Shown: piece by piece, positions 1-6,312 of the stretch
Numbering within the stretch: the first letter of the stretch is position 1
Layout of the letters: the number at the start of each line of letters is the position of its first letter
NCBI GenBank assembly: GCA_002373535.1
Contig: DFKL01000056.1
Span: 1 to 13,118, forward strand
DNA length: 13,118 bases
DNA from: Prevotellaceae bacterium UBA3646
GTDB lineage: Bacteria; Bacteroidota; Bacteroidia; Bacteroidales; Bacteroidaceae
Reading direction: 5' to 3'
Notes under the pieces: model-generated
The model's input: only the letters and a program-made list of their open reading frames with translations
What the model was told of the DNA's origin: nothing
The model's database searches: none
Program-made: the position numbers and the translations under genes

Positions 1-1
1 G

Positions 2-1783
2 AATTTCAAGGGTGAGGACTCGTATAGGGTTACTGCAAGCCTGCTGACGCCTGACAAAGAGGAGGTCAAGGCTGAGCTGACACATCGTTTTGCGACAAAG
101 GGTGAGGCTGAGGCATTCCTGGAGACCTGCAAGGGTGCGGACCTGAGCGTCGGCGAGATTGTGAGCAAGCCTGCGAAGCGTGTTCCTGCTCCGCCGTTCA
201 CGACAAGCACGTTGCAACAGGAGGCTGCGCACAAGCTGGGGCTGAGCGTGGCACAGACGATGATGATTGCGCAGCGCCTGTACGAAAGTGGTCTTATCAC
301 CTACATGCGTACCGACAGCGTGAACCTGTCCAGCCTGTGTCTGGGGGCGAGCAAGAAGCATATTGCCGAAAGCATGGGCAAGGAATATGTGAAGACGCGT
401 AACTACCATACTTCCAGCAAGGGTGCACAGGAGGCTCACGAGGCTATACGCCCGACATCCATGGACAGGGTCAAGATTCAGGGAACAAGCCAGGAGCGCA
501 GGCTGTACGAACTGATATGGAAGCGTACGATTGCGAGCCAGATGGCTGACGCGCAGATGGAGCGCACGTCCGTGACCATAGTAAACAGCAGCAGCAAGGG
601 CGAGAAATATAACTTCGTCGCTACGGGAGAGGTGGTCAAGTTTGACGGTTTCCTAAAGGTCTACCAGAGTTCCAATGACAATGAAAATCCCGATGAAAAC
701 AGCAACAACCGCATATTGCCGCCCATGTCGGAGGGACAGAGTCTGAGGGTGGTTGAAATAGTTGCGACTCAACGCTTTGCACAACATCCTACACGATATA
801 ACGAGGCTTCGCTGGTAAAGAAGCTGGAGGAACTGGGCATCGGACGTCCGTCTACATACGCGACGACTATTACTACGATTCAGGACCGTGAATATGTGCA
901 GAAGGGGGACAAGGCGGGTGAAAACGTGAAATATTGCACGCTGACCCTGAATGGCGACGAGATAAGGGAGGAGGAGAAGAGTATCACCATAGGTGCCGAG
1001 CGCGGCAAGCTGTTGCCTACCGATACGGGTATCGTGGTTAATGATTTCCTGGAAGACAACTTTCCGGAAATAATGGATTACAACTTCACTGCAGACGTTG
1101 AAAAGGAATTTGACGACATTGCCGAGGGAAAGGCTGAATGGACCAAGGTCATCAAGGATTTCTACAAGGATTTCGAGCCCAAGGTGGAGCAGAGCATGAA
1201 CACGCACAATGCTCATCGCGTAGGCGAGCGTGTGTTGGGTAGCGATCCTAAGACTGGTGAGCCTGTTACCGTTAAAATCGGGCGTTTTGGACCTGTGGTA
1301 CAGATAGGCAGCTCTGAGAATGAGCAGAAACCGCGTTTTGCCCAGCTGAAGGCCGGACAGAGCCTGGAGACGATTACCCTGAAAGAGGCTTTGGAACTGT
1401 TCCGCCTGCCGCGCGAGCTGGGAGAGTTTGACGGAAGCATCGTAAAGATAGGAGCCGGCAAATATGGTCCGTATATCAATATCGGCAAGATGTACATCAG
1501 CATCCCGAAGGAAATGGATCCGATGAAGATCTCCCTGGAGAAAGCCGTGCAGATGATCCTGCAGCAACGTCTGGAAGAGGCCAAGAAGCACTTGAAGTCC
1601 TTCCCTGAGGACAAGGACCTGGAGGTCTTGGACGGTCGCTATGGCCCATATATCGTGTATAAGAAGGCTAACTATAAGCTGCCGAAGGCGAAGCAAGAGC
1701 ATGCCGACGAGCTGACATACGAGGAATGTATGGAAATCGTAAACAACTCTACTGCTACTACAACCAAAAGGAAGAAGAGGTAA
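2..1783 (+). CDS. topA: DNA topoisomerase I (type IA), 3' part; 5' end outside window
   Basis: Type IA topoisomerase that relaxes negatively supercoiled DNA through a transient 5'-phosphotyrosine link. The reading frame is open from base 2, so the gene enters from the left edge. About 593 residues are visible and the N-terminal Toprim domain is missing. The catalytic tyrosine lies in the motif GLITYMRTDS (Tyr codon 302-304). Downstream are typical core segments: EAHEAIRPTS near 430-460, LVKKLEELGIGRPSTYA near 815-860, and LLPTDTGIVVNDFL near 1010-1050. The C-terminus has glycine-rich repeats of the topoisomerase C-terminal repeat type (KIGRFGPVVQIG near 1275, KIGAGKYGPYINIG near 1445, LDGRYGPYIVY near 1627) and a lysine-rich tail. 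No tetracysteine zinc ribbons are present, unlike E. coli TopA. The next gene, aroK, starts 6 nt after the stop, so co-transcription is likely. Identification is firm. Confidence 0.96.
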   Translation, partial: NFKGEDSYRVTASLLTPDKEEVKAELTHRFATKGEAEAFLETCKGADLSVGEIVSKPAKRVPAPPFTTSTLQQEAAHKLGLSVAQTMMIAQRLYESGLITYMRTDSVNLSSLCLGASKKHIAESMGKEYVKTRNYHTSSKGAQEAHEAIRPTSMDRVKIQGTSQERRLYELIWKRTIASQMADAQMERTSVTIVNSSSKGEKYNFVATGEVVKFDGFLKVYQSSNDNENPDENSNNRILPPMSEGQSLRVVEIVATQRFAQHPTRYNEASLVKKLEELGIGRPSTYATTITTIQDREYVQKGDKAGENVKYCTLTLNGDEIREEEKSITIGAERGKLLPTDTGIVVNDFLEDNFPEIMDYNFTADVEKEFDDIAEGKAEWTKVIKDFYKDFEPKVEQSMNTHNAHRVGERVLGSDPKTGEPVTVKIGRFGPVVQIGSSENEQKPRFAQLKAGQSLETITLKEALELFRLPRELGEFDGSIVKIGAGKYGPYINIGKMYISIPKEMDPMKISLEKAVQMILQQRLEEAKKHLKSFPEDKDLEVLDGRYGPYIVYKKANYKLPKAKQEHADELTYEECMEIVNNSTATTTKRKKR

Positions 1784-1789
1784 CAATAG

Positions 1790-2317
1790 GTGAAAAGCAT
1801 AATTCTGCTTGGCTATATGGGTGCCGGCAAGACTACCATAGGTCATGCCTTGGCCAAGGAACTGGGATGCCGGTTCTACGATCTGGACTGGTACATAGAG
1901 ATGCGCTTCAGGAAGAAGATTCCTGAAATTTTCCAGGAACGTGGCGAAGAGGGATTCCGCGAGATTGAGCATAACATGCTGCACGAGGTTGCCGAATTCG
2001 AGAATATCGTGCTCAGTTGTGGCGGCGGAACTCCGTGTTTCTACGACAACATGGAATACATGAACTCTATCTGCACGACGATTTACCTGAAAGCCAGTCC
2101 GGAGGTTCTTGCTGCCCACCTGAAGATGGGCAAGGTAATACGGCCTCTGATTCAGGGCAAATCGCCAGAGGAACTGACAACATTCATACGGGAGTCGCTG
2201 AAAGAGCGTGAACCTTTTTACCTGAAAGCGAAATACATATTGGACATTGACCTGCTTGAAACCAGGGAGAAAGTCGGTGAAAGCGTCAGATTGCTGAGAG
2301 AAAAGACTGGTATATAA
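1790..2317 (+). CDS. aroK: shikimate kinase
   Basis: Phosphorylates shikimate at the 3-hydroxyl with ATP in the chorismate pathway, in the cytoplasm. The 175-residue protein has the usual family length. Visible motifs are the Walker A loop GYMGAGKTTIG (residues 8-18), the DLD pair at 31-33 for magnesium and shikimate contacts, the arginine of GEEGFR (Arg57), the substrate-binding GGG at 78-80, the lid arginine in RPLI (Arg118) and the conserved Arg140 of KEREPFY. The start is GTG at 1790, chosen because the beta strand before the P-loop (KSIILLG) begins right after it and no upstream ATG is in frame. It sits 6 nt after the topA stop and 24 nt before speA, so it is probably an operon member. 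No defects are seen. Confidence 0.95.
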   Translation: MKSIILLGYMGAGKTTIGHALAKELGCRFYDLDWYIEMRFRKKIPEIFQERGEEGFREIEHNMLHEVAEFENIVLSCGGGTPCFYDNMEYMNSICTTIYLKASPEVLAAHLKMGKVIRPLIQGKSPEELTTFIRESLKEREPFYLKAKYILDIDLLETREKVGESVRLLREKTGI

Positions 2318-2341
2318 TTTAAATTTCCTCAAAGAATTCGT

Positions 2342-4243
2342 ATGAAGAAATGGCGAATCGAAGACTCGGAAGAGCTCTACAACATCAAGGGATGGGGTGT
2401 AAACTTTTTTGGAATCAACGACAAAGGCCATGCTTATGTAGAGCCAAAGAAGAACGGAGTGCAGATAGACCTGAAGGATGTGGTGGACCACCTGGAGTCC
2501 CGGCATGTATCGGCACCTATGCTACTACGCTTTCCGGACATCCTTGACAGCCGCATACAAAAGACCGATGCCTGCTTCCGCAAGGCGGGCAAGGAATATG
2601 ACTATCAAGGTGAGCACTTCATCATCTACCCTGTAAAGGTTAACCAGATGCGCCCTGTCGTCGAAGAAATCATTTCGCACGGGAAACGCTACAACCTGGG
2701 GCTGGAGGCTGGCTCAAAGCCTGAGCTGCATGCCGTCCTGGCGACAAACATGGACAGTGACAGCCTGATTATCTGCAATGGCCATAAGGACCAGAACTTC
2801 ATAGAGATGGCCCTGTTGGCGCAAAAGATGGGGAAGAGAATCTACCTGGTAGTGGAGAAACTCCCTGAACTGAAAATAATTGCCGAGGCTGCTGCCAAGC
2901 TGGAAGTAAAGCCTAACCTGGGTGTGCGTATAAAGCTGGCTTCGAGCGGAAGCGGAAAATGGAGCGAGAGCGGAGGTGACGCGAGCAAGTTCGGTCTGAA
3001 CAGTACGGAGCTGCTGACTGCCCTGCAGACTCTGGAGGAGATGGGACTGAAAGACTGCCTGCGCTTCATACACTTCCACATAGGAAGCCAGATTACCAAG
3101 ATACGCCGCATCAGTACTGCATTGAAAGAGGCTGCACAATTCTACGTCCAGCTGCACCGTATGGGATTCAACATCGAGTTTGTGGATTGTGGCGGAGGAT
3201 TGGGCGTAGACTATGACGGAACACGAAGCAGCAATAGTGAGAGCAGCGTCAACTACAGCATCCAGGAATATGTAAACGACTGTGTATATACGTTTGTAGA
3301 AGCATCTAACAACAACGGCATCCCACACCCGAACATCATCACGGAGGGGGGCAGGAGCCTGACGGCGCATCATTCCGTACTGATAATTGATGTGATGGAA
3401 AGCGTTACGGCACCGCAGATGCCTGAGGACTTCCAGCCTGGAGAGGATGACCACAAATTGGTCCATGACCTTACGGAGATATGGGACAAGCTGTCCAGTC
3501 GCTCTATGTTGGAGGACTGGCACGATGCCGAGGACATACGAGAGGAGGCCCTGGACTTGTTCCGTCACGGAATAATAGACCTGAAGACTCGCGCACAGAT
3601 TGAGTCACTGTACTGGGCAATAAGTCACGAAGTCGCTGAACTGGCTCATCACCAGAAGCATGTCCCGGACGAACTGCGCAAACTGGACAAGCAGATGGCT
3701 GACAAGTATTTCTGCAACTTCAGTCTCTTCCAGAGCATGCCTGACTCGTGGGGAATAGACCAGTTGTTCCCCATCATGCCGATAGCACGTCTGGAAGAAC
3801 AGCCCACACGCAGCGCAACCCTGCAGGACATCACCTGTGACAGCGACGGAAAGATAAGTGCATACGTAAACGGAGGACAGCAGACGAGCTATATCCCGCT
3901 ACACAGGATCAAGCATGGCGAGCATTACTATATCGGTGTATTCCTGATTGGAGCATATCAGGAAATACTTGGCAACATGCACAATTTGTTCGGTGACACA
4001 AATGCCGTACACATATCGCTGGACGACAACCAGGAAAACGGCTATTGCATAGACAAGGTAATCGACGGGGAGACGGTGGCTGACGTGTTGGAGTATGTAC
4101 AGTACGAACCAAAGAAACTGGTACGCCGTCTGGAGATATGGGTAAGCCGTGCCATAAAAGACGGTAAGATAACCGAAGCCGAGGGAAAGGAATTCATAAG
4201 TAACTACAGGGCAGGATTGTACGGCTACACTTATCTGGAATAG
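2342..4243 (+). CDS. speA: biosynthetic arginine decarboxylase
   Basis: PLP-dependent fold-III decarboxylase that converts arginine to agmatine, the first step of the agmatine route to putrescine and spermidine. At 633 residues it is close to the E. coli SpeA size. The PLP lysine is Lys99 in the motif YPVKVNQ. Other family motifs are IHFHIGSQI and CGGGLGVDYDGT in the barrel, the glycine-rich EGGRSLTAHH segment for PLP phosphate binding, and the C-terminal half-site cysteine Cys499 in DITCDSDGKI. The segment LIGAYQEILGNMHNLFGD near the C-terminus is also typical. No signal peptide is seen, so a cytoplasmic enzyme is expected. The ATG at 2342 gives the expected N-terminus (WRIEDSEELYNIKGWG). 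It lies between aroK and argB on the same strand. The pairing with argB puts use and synthesis of arginine side by side. Confidence 0.96.
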   Translation: MKKWRIEDSEELYNIKGWGVNFFGINDKGHAYVEPKKNGVQIDLKDVVDHLESRHVSAPMLLRFPDILDSRIQKTDACFRKAGKEYDYQGEHFIIYPVKVNQMRPVVEEIISHGKRYNLGLEAGSKPELHAVLATNMDSDSLIICNGHKDQNFIEMALLAQKMGKRIYLVVEKLPELKIIAEAAAKLEVKPNLGVRIKLASSGSGKWSESGGDASKFGLNSTELLTALQTLEEMGLKDCLRFIHFHIGSQITKIRRISTALKEAAQFYVQLHRMGFNIEFVDCGGGLGVDYDGTRSSNSESSVNYSIQEYVNDCVYTFVEASNNNGIPHPNIITEGGRSLTAHHSVLIIDVMESVTAPQMPEDFQPGEDDHKLVHDLTEIWDKLSSRSMLEDWHDAEDIREEALDLFRHGIIDLKTRAQIESLYWAISHEVAELAHHQKHVPDELRKLDKQMADKYFCNFSLFQSMPDSWGIDQLFPIMPIARLEEQPTRSATLQDITCDSDGKISAYVNGGQQTSYIPLHRIKHGEHYYIGVFLIGAYQEILGNMHNLFGDTNAVHISLDDNQENGYCIDKVIDGETVADVLEYVQYEPKKLVRRLEIWVSRAIKDGKITEAEGKEFISNYRAGLYGYTYLE

Positions 4244-4253
4244 GACTCACACC

Positions 4254-4282
4254 GCACTTGTGCCTGCCATTAAGTGCCTTTT
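4254..4282 (+). promoter_or_regulatory. hairpin with short T tract in the speA-argB gap
   Basis: Between speA and argB, GCACTT (4254-4259) pairs with AAGTGC (4272-4277), extendable by one G-T pair and possibly two inner pairs. It is followed by CCTTTTAT. The shape is that of a weak intrinsic terminator or attenuator, sitting 10 nt before the argB ATG at 4288. The stem is short, so it may only be a processing or translation-modulating hairpin, or chance. No arginine-operator-like palindrome was recognised here. Confidence 0.35.
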
Positions 4283-4287
4283 ATGCC

Positions 4288-5088
4288 ATGAAACAGGAAA
4301 TCAACATCATAAAAGTGGGCGGAGCCGTCGTCGAGGATGCGGAGTCGCTTGCAACCGTACTTGACCAGTTTGCCGACGTACATGGGCATAAAGTCCTGGT
4401 ACATGGCGGAGGCAGGGAGGCGACAAGAATAGCAGCATCACTGGGAATAGAGAGCAGGATGGTCAATGGCCGGCGTATTACAGACCAAGACATGCTGCGC
4501 ATAGTTACGATGGTATACGGGGGACTGGTAAACAAGACCGTCGTTGCCAAGCTGCAGGCTCTTGGTATCAACGCAATAGGCCTTACTGGAGCAGACATGG
4601 ATATAATACGCAGCCACAGGCGTCCACTGAAGGAGGTTTCCATGGACGACGGCCACACAGAAATGGTTGACTTTGGGTACGTGGGTGACGTGGACACGGC
4701 GGACGGCAAGGCTCTGTCAGACATCGTGGAAAGTAACATCGTACCCGTCGTAGCTCCGCTCACACACGACGGACGGGGAACTATACTCAACACAAATGCT
4801 GATACGATAGCATCTGCGGTCGCACGGGCACTTGCTCCGTTTTACCGAGTCACTCTCACGTATTGTTTCGAAATGCCTGGGGTCATGAGGGACCCGGAAG
4901 ACAAGGATTCCGTAATCCGTAAAATAACGAGGGAATCGTATGCCATGCTGAAAGCGGACAACGTAGTATCCGGCGGAATGATACCTAAGCTGGACAATGC
5001 CTTTGAGGCTATCTCGCAGGGTGTATCCCGTGTCGTAATCACTCATTTCAACGATATAGCTGCAAGAAACGGAACCACGATTCTCTGA
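4288..5088 (+). CDS. argB: acetylglutamate kinase (or N-succinylglutamate kinase)
   Basis: Amino acid kinase family enzyme that phosphorylates the side-chain carboxylate of N-acylglutamate, the second step of arginine synthesis. Visible motifs are KVGGAVVED at the N-terminus, VLVHGGGREATR (nucleotide and substrate loop), VNGRRITDQDML, the ILNTNADTIASAVA segment with the substrate-binding Asn-Ala-Asp, and GGMIPKLDNA with the conserved lysine near the C-terminus. The ATG at 4288 gives 266 residues, close to the usual length. An in-frame TTG at 4258 would add ten residues but would place the intergenic hairpin inside the gene, so I reject it. The stop TGA overlaps the ATG of the sigma factor gene by one base. 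Known Bacteroides enzymes of this pathway use N-succinyl rather than N-acetyl intermediates, so the real acyl group is uncertain. Confidence 0.93.
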   Translation: MKQEINIIKVGGAVVEDAESLATVLDQFADVHGHKVLVHGGGREATRIAASLGIESRMVNGRRITDQDMLRIVTMVYGGLVNKTVVAKLQALGINAIGLTGADMDIIRSHRRPLKEVSMDDGHTEMVDFGYVGDVDTADGKALSDIVESNIVPVVAPLTHDGRGTILNTNADTIASAVARALAPFYRVTLTYCFEMPGVMRDPEDKDSVIRKITRESYAMLKADNVVSGGMIPKLDNAFEAISQGVSRVVITHFNDIAARNGTTIL

Positions 5089-5579
5089 TGGAAAACATAT
5101 TCAAGAACGAAATCCTGCCTCTGAGGGACAGACTATTCAGACTGGCACTGAGTATTACGCTCAACCGCCAGGAGGCTGAGGATGTGGTGCAGGATACTCT
5201 CTTGAAGATGTGGTCCATGCGTGACCAGTGGAAGACGGTCTGTTCCCTGGAGGCCATGGCTGTCACCATATGCCGCAACATGGCACTGGACTGTACAAGA
5301 AAGGCAGGCAGAGACAACCTGACTATAGATATCGACAGAGACAGCCCACGTGCCGACACTGACCCTTCGGTGCAACTGGAACATAAAGAAAGGCTGGGCA
5401 TGGTACGTGCCGCTATGGACCAGCTTCCAGAAATACAGCGCACGATAATGTTACTGCGCGAGAGCGAGGGACAGAGCTATGCCGGGATAGCAGAGGAACT
5501 GGGAATAACCGAGACTCAGGTCCGGGTATACCTGCACAGGGCAAGACAAAAAATAAAAAAAAGCATATCAGGACTGTAA
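5088..5579 (+). CDS. ECF-type RNA polymerase sigma factor
   Basis: A 163-residue sigma-70 family factor with only regions 2 and 4, the extracytoplasmic-function layout. Region 2 spans about residues 5-75, with the core-binding and -10 recognition helix around LNRQEAEDVVQDTLLKMW (25-42). A polar linker follows at about 80-105. Region 4 runs from about 108, with the helix-turn-helix at about 129-151 (SYAGIAEELGITETQVRVY) and a basic end. The ATG at 5088 shares its A with the argB stop (TGATG), so translational coupling to argB is likely. A membrane protein gene follows 48 nt downstream and may encode its anti-sigma factor. The family assignment is firm. Target promoters and the inducing signal cannot be read from the sequence. 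Confidence 0.93.
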   Translation: MENIFKNEILPLRDRLFRLALSITLNRQEAEDVVQDTLLKMWSMRDQWKTVCSLEAMAVTICRNMALDCTRKAGRDNLTIDIDRDSPRADTDPSVQLEHKERLGMVRAAMDQLPEIQRTIMLLRESEGQSYAGIAEELGITETQVRVYLHRARQKIKKSISGL

Positions 5580-5580
5580 C

Positions 5581-5621
5581 TTTTTACGTTCCTGTCCGTC
5601 TAACCTTATGGAACGAGAAGA
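5581..5621 (+). promoter_or_regulatory. imperfect hairpin just before the membrane protein start
   Basis: In the 48-nt gap after the sigma gene, CGTTCC (5587-5592) pairs with GGAACG (5610-5615). Beyond one A-A mismatch, the flanking TTTTT (5581-5585) can pair with GAAGA (5617-5621), including G-T pairs. The 3' arm ends 6 nt before the ATG at 5628, so folding could hide the ribosome-landing region of the downstream gene and tune the ratio of the two products. The 17-nt loop makes it modest in stability. A regulatory role is inference. Confidence 0.35.
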
Positions 5622-5627
5622 AAAATC

Positions 5628-6116
5628 ATGGATTACAAGTACATAGAACAACTGTTGGAACACTATTGGGAATGTAAGACTACAATCCAGGAGGAGCAGA
5701 TACTGCGTGCATTCTTCTCGCAGGACGACATTCCTGAATCGCTGGCAAGGTATCGTGAAGTATTTGTCTCGATCAACGACATGGCCTGCGAGCACTTGGA
5801 CGAGGACTTTGACCGGAGAATCCTGTCGATGACGACAGAAAAAGAGAAGCAAGGGACTGCAAGACACATTACCCTGTACCACAGAATGCGTCCATTGTAC
5901 CGGGCAGCTGCCATGGTAGCCGTAATCCTGACCATAGGAATGGCGGCACAGCGCAGTTTCGTCGACGACAGTCAGGAGCCTGCACAAATGCGGGCCCAGC
6001 AAGCCATAGAAGATCCTGACTCGGAATACACCCTGATGCCTGACGGCATGGAGAATACGTCGGCAGAGGTTTCAGGAACAGGACAGGATTCCCTGAGCCA
6101 CCATTCCGTAAAATGA
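5628..6116 (+). CDS. single-pass membrane protein, putative anti-sigma factor
   Basis: A 162-residue protein not recognised as a named family. Residues 1-88 are hydrophilic and helical-looking, rich in acidic residues (MDYKYIEQLLEHYWECKTT at the start). They are followed by one hydrophobic segment at about 90-107 (LYRAAAMVAVILTIGMAA) preceded by basic residues (HRMRP, R92), which predicts a cytoplasmic N-terminus. The last ~55 residues are polar and low in structure, predicted outside the membrane. This topology, directly after an ECF sigma gene, fits a short anti-sigma factor of the kind often found beside Bacteroidales ECF genes. No zinc-binding HxxxCxxC anti-sigma motif is seen. An ATG at 5608 is out of frame, so 5628 is the start. 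The anti-sigma role rests on position and topology only. Confidence 0.75.
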   Translation: MDYKYIEQLLEHYWECKTTIQEEQILRAFFSQDDIPESLARYREVFVSINDMACEHLDEDFDRRILSMTTEKEKQGTARHITLYHRMRPLYRAAAMVAVILTIGMAAQRSFVDDSQEPAQMRAQQAIEDPDSEYTLMPDGMENTSAEVSGTGQDSLSHHSVK

Positions 6117-6160
6117 AAACATTTATGCTTTTTTAATACCTAAGACAATCAGTGTTGAGA

Positions 6161-6186
6161 AAAGGGTAGCCGTGAGGTTACCCTTT
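6161..6186 (+). terminator. terminator hairpin after the sigma / membrane protein genes
   Basis: AAAGGGTAGCC (6161-6171) pairs with GGTTACCCTTT (6176-6186) over 11 bp with one G-T pair, closing a GTGA tetraloop of the stable GNRA class. The downstream tract TTTCTTGTCT is only partly T-rich. It lies 44 nt after the membrane protein stop and before the beta-galactosidase promoter, so it most likely ends the upstream operon. Confidence 0.7.
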
Positions 6187-6202
6187 CTTGTCTCCAGTAC
6201 AT

Positions 6203-6233
6203 GTTAAATTGAAAAAGCATCGTCATATTTAAC
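6203..6233. repeat. 7-bp inverted repeat upstream of the beta-galactosidase promoter
   Basis: GTTAAAT (6203-6209) and its exact reverse complement ATTTAAC (6227-6233) are separated by 17 nt, giving half-site centres 24 bp apart. They end 31 bp before the predicted -7 box at 6265, in the position expected for an activator site. A dimeric regulator could bind here. Chance occurrence in AT-rich intergenic DNA cannot be excluded. Confidence 0.35.
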
Positions 6234-6241
6234 GGCTTTGC

Positions 6242-6272
6242 TTGGGACTTTTGTCTAATATTAGTATCTTTG
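6242..6272 (+). promoter_or_regulatory. Bacteroidales-type promoter for the GH2 gene
   Basis: TATCTTTG at 6265-6272 matches the Bacteroides -7 consensus TAnnTTTG exactly. The -33 element (TTTG) is imperfect: TTG at 6242-6244 sits at the right distance (20 nt), while full TTTG copies at 6237-6240 and 6250-6253 are slightly too far (24 nt) or too near (11 nt). The start point would fall near 6278, leaving a leader of about 35 nt before the ATG at 6313. A weak -33 would suit a promoter that needs an activator. Confidence 0.6.
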
Positions 6273-6312
6273 TCATGCTCAATTACGATAAAATCAAACT
6301 GACAAATAAATT

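Noticed and set aside
653..2506. Long minus-strand open frame (617 codons) opposite topA, aroK and the start of speA
   Set aside because: It is in codon register with all three plus-strand genes, so its stops correspond to TTA, CTA and TCA codons, which are rare here. Its translation is low-complexity in hydrophobic and basic residues with no recognisable domain.
4258..4287. TTG start extending argB by ten residues
   Set aside because: It falls inside the intergenic hairpin, and the added residues do not look like the family. ATG at 4288 gives the normal N-terminus.
6117..6312. Possible replication-termination (dif) site in the AT-rich gap near the skew change
   Set aside because: No 11-6-11 XerC/XerD-like palindrome was found; the GTTAAAT repeat has a 17-nt spacer and does not fit.
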